This document shows positions 38,501 through 50,421 of a stretch of 64,000 bases of DNA, in pieces. The notes below the pieces were generated by a model. It had not been told where the DNA came from. It was given only the letters and a program-made list of their open reading frames with translations, and did no database searches. Source of the DNA: Abelmoschus esculentus (taxonomy: Eukaryota > Streptophyta > Magnoliopsida > Malvales > Malvaceae). The translations under genes and the position numbers were made by a program. The stretch's first letter is position 1. Every line of letters starts with the position of its first letter. Location of the stretch: NCBI GenBank assembly GCA_035048815.1, contig JAUCBN010000006.1:21405001-21469000 (forward strand). The letters are read 5' to 3'.

Positions 38501-41500
38501 TTTATCTCTTGATAATTCATCTTAAATGAGAGTAATTTTTTGATGTTATATCTAGAACACTTTCCATGATCTTGTCTGGTATTATTACTGTCACCTTCCT
38601 TTAGTAAGTCTTATCTCTGACTTGTCCTTAGGTTTTTGTTGATTTTTTAATCTTTTCAGTTCCTCACTTAAGTACATTCGGTCTTCTCAGTTTATTCTTT
38701 GGTTTCTCTAAGTACATTTACTCAGTCTTCTCAGTTTAATTCTTTGGTTACTTTATTTCAGGATTTTATTATTCGAGGTGAAAAAAGACTACCTTTGTAT
38801 AGGTGAAGTTCTTTAAACTTTGGCCTCAACCATCTAAGGCAATGTGGTCCTTTATATTTATATTTCTAATTTCTAATAAAAGTTATCTCACAATGTAGCT
38901 TCCATTCTGCAGTAGAATTGTGGAAGCTCAGGCACCTCTGGCCATTGTTATCCCGTCCAGAAGCTCAGGTTTCAGCGTCAAGTTGCGTAATGGTGATATT
39001 TCATGGCCTGATTTTCTAGAAAGAGTTAAAAAATTCAAGTAAGCACTCCATTGCTCCTGGCTAATAGTCATCTGTTGTCATTCTCTGTATCCCTCTACCT
39101 TCGTTTTTCTTGAAAGGAATATATGAAAGTTATTGTAACATCTAATAAGCAGTTGTATATATTGGAAATCACTTGATTATCAATTTCATCATTTGATTGC
39201 ATGTAAAACCTCTGCAAGACTTTAAGTTTCATCGGTCTCTTATTTTTCTTTTTGATCTCAAATTGCAGGGGAAATGTGTTTAAGGCAGTAGAACAACCAG
39301 TAGAGGCGTTTACAAATATCCTTTTCTCATCTGGAACTACAGGTAACTTCAAAAAATCTTCTTATTTCATGTCATTTATTTCTTTCAAACAAAATGGCAT
39401 TTCATGGGAAGAGGTGCCCCAAAGTTTTACTGTAACATTTAAGTCCTGAATGGAATAAGCTTAATTCAGTTGGAAAAAAAACTACCTAATGTTCGTCTTA
39501 GCATAGTTACATCAAATGTTTGTGATAGAAAAAATCCGGATGGATCATGGTACGAGAAAAATTGGTTCGGTTATGTTTGGAGCAGTGTCCTAAATGTAAA
39601 TTAATGGTAACTCTTGTTTTTCTTGATGTTCAATCAAGCAATCTCACTAGGCGATTTTATATGCCTGCACCCACCTGTTTTTTAAGCATCCTACATCAAT
39701 GGATTACCAAATTTTGGGTCAATTATCAAGAAAGAAAACTAAAATGATGTTTAAAGTTAACTGTTGGTTACTCTACCGCCACAGTTGTTAAACCAAAGAA
39801 CAGTAGGATAGGACCAAGAAGTTAAATTCACATTTTGCCACTAAATCTCTATAATTTAAAGTTGGCTGAAGGTTTAAGAGAACGATTTCCTACTTTTGAC
39901 TGTTGGGGAGACCACAGTAAGGGAAACAGTTACCATTGTCTTTGGAGCTATTATCAGGCACGTTAGTTTTGTATATTACAACCAATTTTTTTTTTTGTTC
40001 CTTTGTTAGATGTCTACACCAGCCACTGTAGCATCCTACAATTGATTACCAAATTTAGGGTCAAATATCTAGTAAGGAAACTAAAATGATGTTCAAAGTA
40101 TAATTAACTGTTAGTTATTCTTCTGTCACATTTAAACCAAATAACAGTGGGATAGGTCCAAGAAGTTAAATACACATTTTCCCACTAAATCTCCATAATT
40201 TAAAGCTGGCTGAAGGTCAGAAAAAATGAAATTGATGGGCTAATTGAGCCTCTTCTTGTTTAGGTGAGCCTAAGGCAATTCCATGGACCAATGGGACTCC
40301 TTTCAAAGCTGCTGCTGATGCATGGTGCCATATGGACATCCGCAGAGGCGATATTGTTGCATGGCCTACAAACCTTGGATGGATGATGGGTCCTTGGTTA
40401 GTATATGCTTCATTGTTAAATGGCGCTGCAATGGCACTATATAATGGATCTCCCCTTAGTTCTGGCTTTGCCAAGTTTGTACAGGTAGTAATTTACTTTA
40501 ATTATTGTCGGAATGGTTATGCAGGAATTTATATCATATTCGTCTCAGGATTTACTTATTTTCACTAAACTTGTCTAGGATGCAAAAGTGACAATGCTTG
40601 GTGTCGTCCCTAGCATTGTTCGCACTTGGAAAAGTACTAACTGCATTGCTGGTAGTGATTGGTCATCCATCCGGTAAGTTTTCATATTTACTCCAGCTTC
40701 TTTGTTCTTCATATGATCAAATCACTAGTGGCGATGTAAGCATCGACTTAGGTTAACTTTTTTATTAGAAAGTTGACTTGCTCCGGATTTTTATCCTTTA
40801 TTGATTTCCTGGCTATGTCTGCTGTTTTCTTCTCCCTTCTGAAACTGGCAGTTGCTTCAGCTCCACTGGTGAAGCCTCTAATGTAGATGAATACCTATGG
40901 TTGATGGGGAGAGCTTGCTACAAACCTGTCATTGAATATTGTGGTGGCACTGAAATTGGTGGTGGATTTGTTTCTGGATCATTGCTACAGCCCCAATCAT
41001 TAGCTGCTTTCAGTACACCAGTTATGGGTTGCCGCTTATTTATTCTCGGCAACGATGGCCATCCTATTGTAAGTGCCAATCCGACCCTGGTTAATGAAGT
41101 ACTTTATGAGGAAGCATACATGTTCAATTGCCAGATGTAATATAAAATGCAACTAATTTCTTTAAGTTTATTTAATTTTAAAGCCCGAGGATGCTCCGGC
41201 GATGGGAGAACTGGCCCTTGGCCCTCTTATGTTTGGTTCTTCAAGCACGCTGCTAAATGCTAGTCACTACAATGTGTACTTTAAAGGAATGCCTACATGG
41301 AACGGACTGGTGAGAAAATTTTGGCTCTCTACATTCTTTTTGTTTTGTATTTTATTTTGGATGCATTATCTTCTGTATGATCTGTAATTCTAATGTAGTC
41401 CTACTGGTGCAAGATTATTCGAAATGAGAGCATGTGTAAAACCAATCTAGGTTACCCTGATTTGGGAGTCGGTGTCAGATGCGAGCATGTCTATGATATA

Positions 41501-42252
41501 AACATGTTCATTTTCTTCAAAAATTCATATGTTCGGCGGATTATACCGCTAAATTTACGCCCGAACATGACATACACAGCATAGAGTTTGGATAAATATA
41601 GAAACTAATGAACGTTACCTTACTTGCAAGTAAACCCTGTGTCTGAATTTACCTTTGCAGGTTCTGAGAAGGCATGGAGATGTCTTTGAGCGCACCTCTA
41701 GAGGATATTATCGCGCACACGGTCGTGCTGATGATACAATGAACATTGGGGGTATCAAGGTATTTGTTTGATCCTATAGAATATTTATATGACCTGTGGT
41801 TTGGTATCTTGATGCTCAACTGGCTAACTAATGGAACAGGTCAGTTCAGTTGAGATTGAACGCATCTGCAACGCAGCTGATAGAAGTGTCCTCGAGACAG
41901 CTGCCATTGGTGTTCCACCAGCAGGTGGCGGCCCCGAGCGTCTGGTAATCGCCGTCGTGTTCAAGGATCCACATAACTCAAAACCCGACTTGAATCGATT
42001 GAGAATATCTTTTAATTCAGCAGTCCAGAAGAATCTGAATCCATTATTCAAGGTACATTGCTGCTGTCTTCTGCATTTCTTTTTTCTCTAATCTAATCCA
42101 TCTTTGATGTTACCAAATCATGATAAATTATACCTTTGTAGGTTTCCCATGTTGTGGTCGTCTCATCTCTTCCAAGAACAGCTACTAATAAGGTGATGAG
42201 AAGGGTTTTGAGGAAGCAGTTGGCTCAGTTTCACCATAATTCTAAACTATAA
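35561..42252 (+). CDS. Peroxisomal acyl-activating enzyme, AAE17/AAE18-like
   Basis: Fourteen exons (35561-35814, 36378-36507, 36620-36885, 37562-37766, 38762-38802, 38913-39038, 39269-39342, 40264-40484, 40579-40673, 40852-41068, 41184-41309, 41661-41759, 41840-42052, 42142-42252) join in frame to 725 residues. It matches the large plant AAE17/18 group of the ANL superfamily throughout: LPFSLHQLMYYGCYRDFG, FLGSKYRDPISSF, NPGGKWLPGAFVNPAKNC and AIAIDMPMNVYSVIIYLAIV. The AMP-binding P-loop FSSGTTGEPKAIPW is near residues 359-372, followed by FSSTGEAS, YCGGTEIGG, RAHGRADDTMNIGGIKV and PRTATNKVMRRVLR. It ends in SKL, a canonical PTS1, so a peroxisomal matrix location is expected. The reaction is ATP-dependent activation of a carboxylic acid to acyl-AMP and then acyl-CoA. 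The substrate is unknown; AAE18 has been linked to auxin precursor (2,4-DB) metabolism. The start has a good context (aaagATGG). Confidence 0.93.
39670..40215 (+). repeat. Direct duplication inside intron 7
   Basis: About 39670-39875 and 40012-40215 are diverged direct copies about 340 bp apart. Shared words in order are agcatcctaca, attaccaaattt, ggtcaa, ggataggaccaagaagttaaa / ggataggtccaagaagttaaa, and aaagttggctgaaggt / aaagctggctgaaggt. Both copies lie in the intron between the P-loop exons and do not affect coding. Confidence 0.8.
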
Positions 42253-43121
42253 TTGCAGAACTTATATATGAAGAGAGTTGATGGAAAATCATAAAACCCT
42301 AAAACTGGTTTTATGGAGTTAAACTTTTATACAATAAATAATTTGATGTGAAGGTGGGTTCTGCAATCTAAGAGTATTTGTTTTTCTCTTTTATTTTTCA
42401 GGTATCCACCAGAGTGAGTTGTTGTTCGTATCATAAATATTTAATTAATTAAATTAGATAATTAATTAATTAAAATTTCTAATTTCTAATTTATTTTTTA
42501 TTTTATTTATTGAAATATTAAATATAATAATATGATAAATTTAGACTAAAAAGTTCGTACAACATTTATTTGATTGATTAACTAATTGAAATAAAATTAT
42601 AATTCCCGATTGCACTAAAATTTATATTTTCTAATATATGAAAACACATTATTTTGATAAAATAAAATGTGGGCTTTTTCCCACGTTGCTTATGTGAAGA
42701 CAAACGAAGGAATCAAACACGTGTACGAGAAGCAAACACGAAAAGTGCAATAACTTTTTTACCCTCAGAATCCTATTTATTTTTTTTTATTGGTTGCACC
42801 GTCCCCAATGAAAGCTCATCGCTATCAGGGTTAAAATCGTGATTCCAAAAAATACTACTCATTTTTAACTGAAAATAATAATAATAATTTATTAAATGAA
42901 GTTCTAAAATGGAAAAAAAGAAAGAATGGAGAGCGCGAGAGAAAGCGTACGCAACGGCGAGACGATAAATTAGATTTATTATTTCCTGCTTCAACTTTCG
43001 TTTTTTTTTTCTTTTGCTTTTTGAATTGTATTTTTTCAGTTTCTTATTTTTGTAATACATTGGAAAGATTTTATTTTGGTTTAATTTGTTCAGATCTGTT
43101 GGATTTGTATGATTTTTTTTC
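42253..43121. other. 3' region of the acyl-activating enzyme gene and AT-rich spacer
   Basis: About 42253-42420 is the likely 3' UTR. 42430-42640 is nearly pure A/T with repeated ttaattaa. 42900-43120 has a purine-rich leader-like block (gagagcgcgagagaaagcg), which may belong to the transcript of the small ORF that follows. Confidence 0.5.
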
Positions 43122-43286
43122 ATGAGAAACAGGAAAATTTCAGTGGTATTAATGGAGAAAAATGGAAGGAAAGAAGGGGTAAAGACACTGGAGGCAGCGG
43201 TTCATCGATCTCTTCCTGGGAATTTTGTTGGAAGAATTACACAAATACATGAATCGATCGATAAACCTCTGCATCCAGAGCCTTAA
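43122..43286 (+). CDS. Candidate small protein, 54 or 44 residues
   Basis: ATG at 43122 opens a 54-codon frame, preceded by an in-frame TGA. A second in-frame ATG at 43152 would give 44 residues. The protein has ordinary amino-acid composition (KTLEAAVHRSLPGNFVGRIT, then ESIDKPLHPEP) in a neighbourhood where random frames are dominated by Lys, Ile, Asn and Phe. It follows a leader-like GA-rich stretch. I do not recognise the family. It could be a real short protein, the first exon of a longer gene, or chance. Confidence 0.4.
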   Translation: MRNRKISVVLMEKNGRKEGVKTLEAAVHRSLPGNFVGRITQIHESIDKPLHPEP

Positions 43287-45503
43287 CTCTAATTAATTAA
43301 CTTTTTTTTTCATGTTTAATGTTAGTTATTTTTCAAAATAAAGCTTGCAATAATCTAATCACTGTTCGTTTTAGCATTTTTTTTCTCGTTTAATTTTTTA
43401 ATTTATGCAAAATTAATTATGCTATTTTTGTTTAATTTATGTGTTAGTAGGAAGTAATTGGATTGTGGTTAATTAAACTGCTAAACTGGTGTGAGATTGA
43501 AATCCATTGTCTTCCTTTTGATTTCCTTGTTAACCACTGATTTAGTTCTTCATCTCTTGTCTGTCTATAGTTGAACATTTGAAATCCATTTTGCCTATTA
43601 TTGTTGTATTTCTTGTTGAATTTGTGCTTGTTTCCATACTTGCTTTTGGGGTTAGACTGTTAAATAAGATGGAGAGATCACTGGAGCTTCCCCCTTGGAT
43701 GTTTTGCCATTTATGGTATAGAGAATTGGATAGGAATGGTCATCATGCTGCAGAAATTGCTTTGTTTGCTTGCTCATTTTAGTTACAGAACATGGTTTTT
43801 TGGGATTAGTAATGTTTAGATTGTGAGTTAATGTGGTTTTAGAAGTTGATAATGCTGTAAAGATTGTTATGTTATGTTATAATGACCGGAGTTTCTGTGA
43901 TATGAGATTCTTCCGGTAGTCCAAATGCCGGTAAAGCTTCTGACGATTCATTACTCGGATGTATCCGATCCCTTTCGGTAAAGATGTGTTTTCGTAGTAT
44001 CGAAACTTTACCGGAAGTATGAGTGCTAATTTGCTGCCATATGTGTCCTTGTGTCTGAGAATGAAGTCAAAAACTCAAAAGTAGAAAAAAGTTATCCTTT
44101 GAAATGAAGGTACCAAGTGGGGGACACACTCACCTTCGTCATTGCTGCATTGAAAGTTGGGGAAAACTACAGGTACAGCCAGCAAGTTGTGAAGGAATCT
44201 GGTATCAAAATACTATCTATCAACCCTATAATGGAAATCAAATCAAGTTAAATTCTTTTCTTGGTCAGGTTACTAGTATTACGAATGGGTTATCTTACTC
44301 GGTCTTTTGGGTGAGTGTCGAATACAGGTATGTGTCGATTATGAAATATTTGCAATTTATTTGGAGTTTCTTCATGTATTTGGAAGTTCTACACTTCCAA
44401 AAATATGTTTGACATGAGTTGATGAGCCAGTTATAAGAGCTCCAAAACAAAAGGAAAGAATCCTGGAGGAATATATGCAAGGTGAGTATATTCTATTCTT
44501 GTTTGACTCTTGTTGTAGGTTATTCTTTGCTAGATTGAAACTCTTTGCACTAGGGACGGTATTTTTTTTTTTAGATAATATACGCATAAAGATAATTTTA
44601 ACCTTTGACGTTTATAATTTTTATCATTTTGACCCTCGTTCTTTTTTGGGATAAATTTAACCTTTAACTTATGTCATTTTGACAAGTAACTTATTTTTTA
44701 ACTAAATGATTAGACTGTTAAAAATTTAACGATATTGACATGTCATTATGTATGTGATAATATTTTTTTAAATAACATGACATCTAGCCTCATTTTACAT
44801 ATATATAACATGTCATTATCGTTAAATATTTTACGATAATGACAAATATATACATGTAAAATATAATTTTATTTTAACATAAATTATAAAGTAATTAAAA
44901 TTCGAATAAAATATTAAAAATTAATTAAATTTAAAATAAAAGACTACTAAGTATTAGTTAAAATGAGATATTTGTCAAAAAGATGTAGGTTAAGGTTAAA
45001 TTTATTGAATGAGGACCAAAATGATGAAAATCATAAACATTAAGGGTTAAAATTATCTTTAATCCTAAAAATATTATAACATTATCCTTTTGAATAACAG
45101 AAAAAATAAATTTAAAACATTTAAGCAAACGTTTCAGTTTTTCATTCAAAATTTTTTTCCCATATTTTAAGTTTTAGATAATTGTTATATATAATATAAT
45201 TATATATAATTATATTTTTTATAAATATTTAATTAAAAAGGGATTATATATATGATTTTCAGTTTTATTTTATAACGAATATTTAATTTAATTCAATTTT
45301 CTAAAACTGTATTTTACATTATTTACATCAACTGTATTTTATTTTGGGAAATCCATATATTTAATATATATTTATTTTTGTGCTCTATTTTTATTTTTTA
45401 ACGAAAATATACTTAATATTACGTATTTTTACATTTAATACCCTTTAACGTGGATTTTTTTTAACGTCAACCGTATTTTCTGATCCCAGTTATCATATAC
45501 TTA
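43287..45503. other. Intergenic DNA with the short foldback copy
   Basis: 43287-44500 has near-genic composition but no convincing exon structure. It could be 3' UTR or intron of a transcript starting near 43000. 44582-45068 is the short foldback element described separately. 45070-45503 is AT-rich. Confidence 0.45.
44582..45068. mobile_element. Palindromic (foldback) element, short copy
   Basis: Same ends as the 29615-30380 element: gcataaagataattttaacc on the left, and the complement of ggttaaaattatcttt on the right. Shared inner words include ttaaaaatttaacgat and ttaaataacatgacatcta. It is about 280 bp shorter than the first copy and has a rearranged centre. Confidence 0.7.
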
Positions 45504-46196
45504 GGGCTTGTTTAGGATTGCTTTTCAAATCAGTATTTGGGTCAAAAGCTGATTTGAAACGCAGAATCAATACTAAACAGTTAACTTTTGCAAAAAAAAG
45601 GTACGTTTGAAAAATGATTTTCAACCCAAACGCAAAAGCTACAAATTTTAGCTTTTGCGGTTGAAAAAGTGCTTTTAGGAGTCAGATTATAATTTTAACC
45701 TTTATTTACTATGTTTTAATATAATTTAATTTTTACAAATATATAATTATATTTAATATAAATTATTTTTTTAATTTAAAAATTATATATATTCATATAA
45801 AAATTATATATTCTCTCAAAAACACTTTTAAAAAACATTTTTCAAAAATAATTTATGTATTCATTTACTAATATTTTTATATTTTATCATAATTTAAGTT
45901 AATATTATAATATAAAATAATTTAATTATCATTTAAATATATATTTTTTTAACTTATAACATCATGTCTAAAATAGTTATTTATTTTTTTAAAAACACTT
46001 TTTGACATCAATACTAAACACGTATATTTCAAACTAAAAAATTCTAAAATAACTTTTCTACTAAATTTTTCAACCGCACTTTTTAAAAGCAATACTAAGT
46101 TGTTTTATAATCTAAAGCCTCGTTTGTGGTTGCTTTTACTTAAAAAAAAGTGCTTTTATCAAACTTTAAGCCTAAGAAAATCAAAATTCTAAACAA
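45504..46196. mobile_element. MITE, Harbinger- or hAT-like ends
   Basis: Begins gggcttgtttaggattgctt and ends ctaaacaagcc. Inside are inverted words around gcttttgc / gcaaaagc and aaaagcaatac. A second terminus-like agcctcgtttgtggttgctt at about 46117 suggests a nested or truncated relative. GGGCTTGTTTGG-type ends are typical of short plant DNA transposons; no clear target duplication was found. Confidence 0.5.
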
Positions 46197-47520
46197 GCCA
46201 TATAATAATTTGAAAAAGATTAATAAATTATTATTTCAAGAAATATAAGAATCAATTTGACAGGATTTAAAAACGTGTTATTAATGATTTTCGACTCATA
46301 AATTATGGTAAATATTTTTAGTGAAAAATCACTTAAAAACCAAGATTTTTAGCTTTGGGGAGTGTTTTTTTTACCTAAAAAGCTAAGATTTGTAGCTTTC
46401 GGGGTGAAAACTCACTTTTTGAGTGAGAAATTTTTTTATCTTAATTATTTTTAATAATGTATTAAAATAATATTAAAATTTTAAATAAACATAAATAATA
46501 AAACTTTAATTTTATAAATAATATTAAATATAATAATTATTAATTTATTGAATTGATACTTGATTATACTATAATAATATAAAAAACATATAGATTAAAG
46601 GTTAAAATTATTATATTTAATTTAAAATTTTATATTAATTATTTTTAAATACTATAATAATTATTTTTCGCTCTTAATTGTTATTTCTATCAATTCACCA
46701 ATTATCATCATGTCAATAAAATTATAGGTAATATTATTTATCAGACGACCAAAGAATGAAACTTTTTCTCGAAGATGAACCATCATATAAAGGACATGCA
46801 ATTGTTATAAAAATTTACACATTATATTTTTTATAAATATATCAAAATTTTTATAATTTTTTAAGAAAATTAGTATATATCAATACATTAATATTAAAAT
46901 TTTTATGATTTTTTATAATAATTTTTATTTCATCTAATTTTAGTTTTATTTTAATCACTTTCGCCCTAAAACTTTCCACCTATAAGGACCAAACTAATTA
47001 ATAAAGTTGTCGGTTGATGTAATAAAAGGGAGAAACAAGGTAGATTTTATATGTAGTAACTTACTATCTTATTGAATTTAAAGAAAAAATTATACGAATG
47101 GTTATTGAATTTTTCTTTTTATTTTAATTATCAAATTATATTTTTATAAAATTTTATTAGTTATATTTTATTATTATTTTAGTTACCGATCATTAATGTA
47201 TTGATTAGAATATTAATTTAAATTTTTTGTTTGTTTGTTGATAATTTTATCTCTTCTCTAAGTATTATTTTTTTTAAAAAAATTATTAGAACAATAAAAT
47301 TACGACTGTGTCATCATTTTATTAAAAAAATATATTTTTTAAAGCGCAAATATGTTTAGGCGCATTCAAACCTTAAACCTTAATTAATTTGACTTATTAA
47401 TTCAATTTTTTATTTTAAATTAAGACTATTGATTTTAAAAAAATTAAATCCTTAATTTTTTTATAAAAAAATAGTTTGATTTCTCGGACACTAGAACATT
47501 TAATAAAGGAAAGATATAAG
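46197..47520. other. AT-rich DNA, no gene seen
   Basis: A scrap at about 46330-46440 repeats aagctaagatttgtagcttt-type words, and the remainder is A/T filler. No open frame of note. Confidence 0.6.
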
Positions 47521-47620
47521 CCGAAAGTCCGGGTGAGGCTAGAAAAAGCTCACTTAAAGTGAGCCTAAAAAAGCCCCACTAATAGAGGGGTATGGGGAAC
47601 CGGCTAACAGCTGGTTCCAA
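47521..47620. other. Compact cluster of short hairpins
   Basis: In 100 bases there is a perfect 8-bp stem with a one-base loop at 47548-47564 (GCTCACTT / AAGTGAGC). Next comes a CCCC..GGGG pairing at about 47573-47596. Then a 10-bp stem with a three-base loop and one mismatch lies at 47596-47618 (GGAACCGGCT / AGCTGGTTCC). GC content is far above the surroundings. It sits just before the AT-rich minisatellite. I cannot name it. Confidence 0.6.
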
Positions 47621-47679
47621 TTTTAAAACAGTTTTTTTTTTATAAATAATGATTATCTAATTTATTTTTATATATTCGA

Positions 47680-48690
47680 ATAAAAAATATACGAATAAAA
47701 ATATTTATATAATAAATATTCGAATAAAAATATTTATAAAATAAATATTCGAATAAAAATATTCATATAATAAATATTCGCATAAAAATATTTGTATAAT
47801 AAATATTCAAAAAAATATATATATACGAATATAAATATTCATATAATAAATATTCAAATAAAAATATTCGAATAATAAATATTTGAATAAAATATTCAAA
47901 TCAAAAGATTCGAATAAAATATATACGAATAAAAATATTCGCATAAAAAGATATTCGAATAAAAATATTCATATAATAAATATTTGAACAAAAATACTCG
48001 AATAAAAATATTCGAATAAAAAATATACGAATAAAAATATGCGTATAATAAATATTCAAATAAAAGTATTCTTATAATAAATATTAGAATAAAAATATTT
48101 GTATAATAAATATTCGAATAAAAATATTCGTATAATAAATATTCGAATAAAAATATTCATATAATAAATATTGGAATAAAAATATTCGAATAAAAAATAT
48201 ACAAATAAAAATATTCGTATAATAAATATTTGAATAAAAATATTCGAATAAAAAATATTCGTATAATAAATATTCGAATAAAAATATTCATATAATAAAT
48301 ATTGGAATAAAAATATTCGAATAAAAAATATATAAATAAAAATATTCGTATAATAAATATTCGAATAAAAATTTTTGAATAAAAATATTTGAATAAAAAA
48401 TATTCGAATAAAGATATTCGTATAATAAATATTAGAATCAAAATATTCATATAATAAATATTCGAATAAAAATATTCGAATAAAAAGTATACGAATAAAA
48501 ATACTTGAATAAAAATATTTGAATAAAAAATATACGAATAAAAATATTAATATAATAACTATTCAAATAAAAATATTTGAATAAAAATACTCGAATAAAA
48601 ATACTCGAATAAAAATATTCGAATAAAAATATTTGTATAATAAATATTCAAATAAAAATATTCAAATAAAAAATATACAAATAAATATTG
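47680..48690. repeat. AT-rich minisatellite built on AATATTCGAATAAAA
   Basis: About 1 kb of short imperfect units combining cgaataaaaatattc, gtataataaatatt and gaataaaaaatatac. The core TATTCGAATA is itself palindromic. Longer-period copies also exist: the segment beginning ttggaataaaaatattcgaa at 48171 recurs at 48302, a 131-bp period. Open frames across it (Ile/Phe-rich) are artefacts. Confidence 0.9.
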
Positions 48691-48800
48691 TACACAATTC
48701 CTTACAAAGTATACACAATGACCTACAAAAATCGTAAGGAAAAAGGTATGTACACAATTCCTTACAACTTCTCACCATGAGCTAAATGAGCCATCCAAAG

Positions 48801-50172
48801 GTAAGGATTTGTGTACATACCTTTTTTCTTACGGTTTTCGTAAGCCGTTGTGTATACTTTGTAAGGATTTGTGTACAAACACAAATCCTTACCGTTTGGG
48901 TAACATATTGTGTATTCTTGTAGGAAATTGTGTATGTGCACAAATCCTTACCCTTGGGAGCCTCCTTGAGCTCATGGTTTTGAAGTGGTAAGGATTTGTG
49001 TACATACCTTTTTCTTACGATTTTCGTAAGCCGTTGTGTATACTTTGTAAGAATTTGTGTACAAACACAAATCCTTACCGTTTGAGTGGCATATTGTGTA
49101 TTCTTGTAGGAAATTGTGTATGTACACAAATCCTTACCCTTGGAAGCCTCATTGAGCTCATGATTTTGAAGTGGTAAAGATTTGTGTACATACCTTTTTT
49201 TCTTACGGTTTTCGTAAGCCGTTGTGTATTGTACACAAATCCTTACCTTTTTCGTGCCATATTGTGTATTCTCGTAAGAAAGTGTGTATGTACACAAATC
49301 CTTACCCTTAAAATTCCTTGAACTCATGGTTTTGAAGTGGTAAGGATTTGTGTACATACCTTTTTTCTTACGGTTTTCGTAAGCCGTTGTGTATACTTTG
49401 TAAGAATTTGTGTACAAACACAAATCCTTACCGTTTGGGTGGCATATTGTGTGTTCTTGTAGAAAATTGTGTATGTACACAAATCCTTACCCTTGGAAGC
49501 CTCCTTGAGCTCATGGTTTTGAAGTGGTAAGGATTTGTGTACATACCTTTTTTCTTATGGTTTTCGTAAGCCGTTGTGTATACTTTGTAAGGATTTGTGT
49601 ACAAACACAAATCCTTACCTTTTTCGTGTCATATTGTGTATTCTTGTAGGAAAGTGTGTATGTACATAAATCCTTACCCTTGGAAAATTCTTTGAACTCA
49701 TGGTTTTAAAGTGGTAAGGATTTGTGTACATACCTTTTTTCTTACGGTTTTCGTAAGCCGATGTGTATACTTTGTAAAGATTTGTGTACAAACACAAATT
49801 CTTACCGTTTGGGTAACATATTGTGTATTCTTGTAGGAAATTGTGTATGTGCACAAATCCTTACCCTTGGAAGCCTCCTTGAGCTCATGGTTTTGAAGTG
49901 GTAAGGATTTGTGTACATACCTTTTTCTTACGGTTTTCGTAAGCTGTTGTGTATACTTTGTAAGGATTTGTGTACAAACACAAATCCTTACCGTTTGGGT
50001 GGCATATTGTGTATTCTTGTAGGAAATTGTGTATGTACACAAATCCTTACCCTTGGAAGCCTCATTGAGCTCATGGTTTTGAAGTGGTAAGGATTTGTGT
50101 ACATACCTTTTTTTTTACGGTTTTCGTAAGCCGTTGTGTATACTTTGTAAGGATTTGTGTACAAACACAAAT
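48801..50172. repeat. 187-bp satellite array, about 7.4 copies
   Basis: The word gtaaggatttgtgtacatac (or a one-base variant) starts units at 48801, 48988, 49174, 49340, 49527, 49714, 49901 and 50087, giving spacings of 187, 186, 166, 187, 187, 187 and 186. The unit starting at 49174 lacks about 20 bp. Each unit holds gtaaggatttgtgtaca and its complement-like tgtgtacaaacacaaatcc, so units can fold back. Copies differ by only a few bases, implying recent homogenisation. The last copy breaks off at about 50172, directly against helicase coding sequence. Open frames on both strands (Tyr/Thr-rich) are by-products of repetition; 187 is not a multiple of 3, so frames rotate. Confidence 0.95.
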
Positions 50173-50421
50173 GAAGATGAAGATGAAGAACAAGCGAGAG
50201 AAGAAAAATAAGAAGATGAATTTGAAGATGAAGAACAAGCGAGAGAAGTTGAAGTTGTCGTTAAAAAGAAAGGGAAGAAGAAGAAAAATAAGAAGGTGAA
50301 GGGCGAAGATGATGAGAAAAAAGCAGGAAAGGACACCGACGATGGAGAAGAAGAAATTGGGACTAATGATGAAGAAAGAGAGAAGGAAAAGGAGAAAATA
50401 CAGAGTGGAGGAAGTGGGATA
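50173..50421 (+). other. Relic of the helicase N-terminal tail
   Basis: In the helicase frame the DNA after the satellite encodes EDEDEEQAREEK, then a TAA at 50209-50211, then 70 open codons without Met. These are rich in Lys and Glu (KKKGKKKKNKKVKGEDDEKK and similar). Such acidic/basic tails precede the core in RH27/HAS1 proteins. The normal start and the upstream part of the tail are missing, replaced by satellite. An ATG at 50171, created at the junction, reads a different frame. Confidence 0.75.

Noticed and set aside
43579..43782. 67-codon frame with a hydrophobic N-terminus
   Set aside because: Hydrophobicity comes from a T-rich stretch. There is no family similarity, stop-free length is short, and no splice structure is visible.
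48157..48450. Ile/Phe-rich 97-codon frame in the minisatellite
   Set aside because: Translation of an AT-rich tandem repeat; looks like a membrane protein only because of base composition.
48782..50042. Long Tyr/Thr/Lys-rich frames on the minus strand across the satellite
   Set aside because: Produced by tandem repetition of a 187-bp unit. Frame rotates from unit to unit, and there is no start context or homology.
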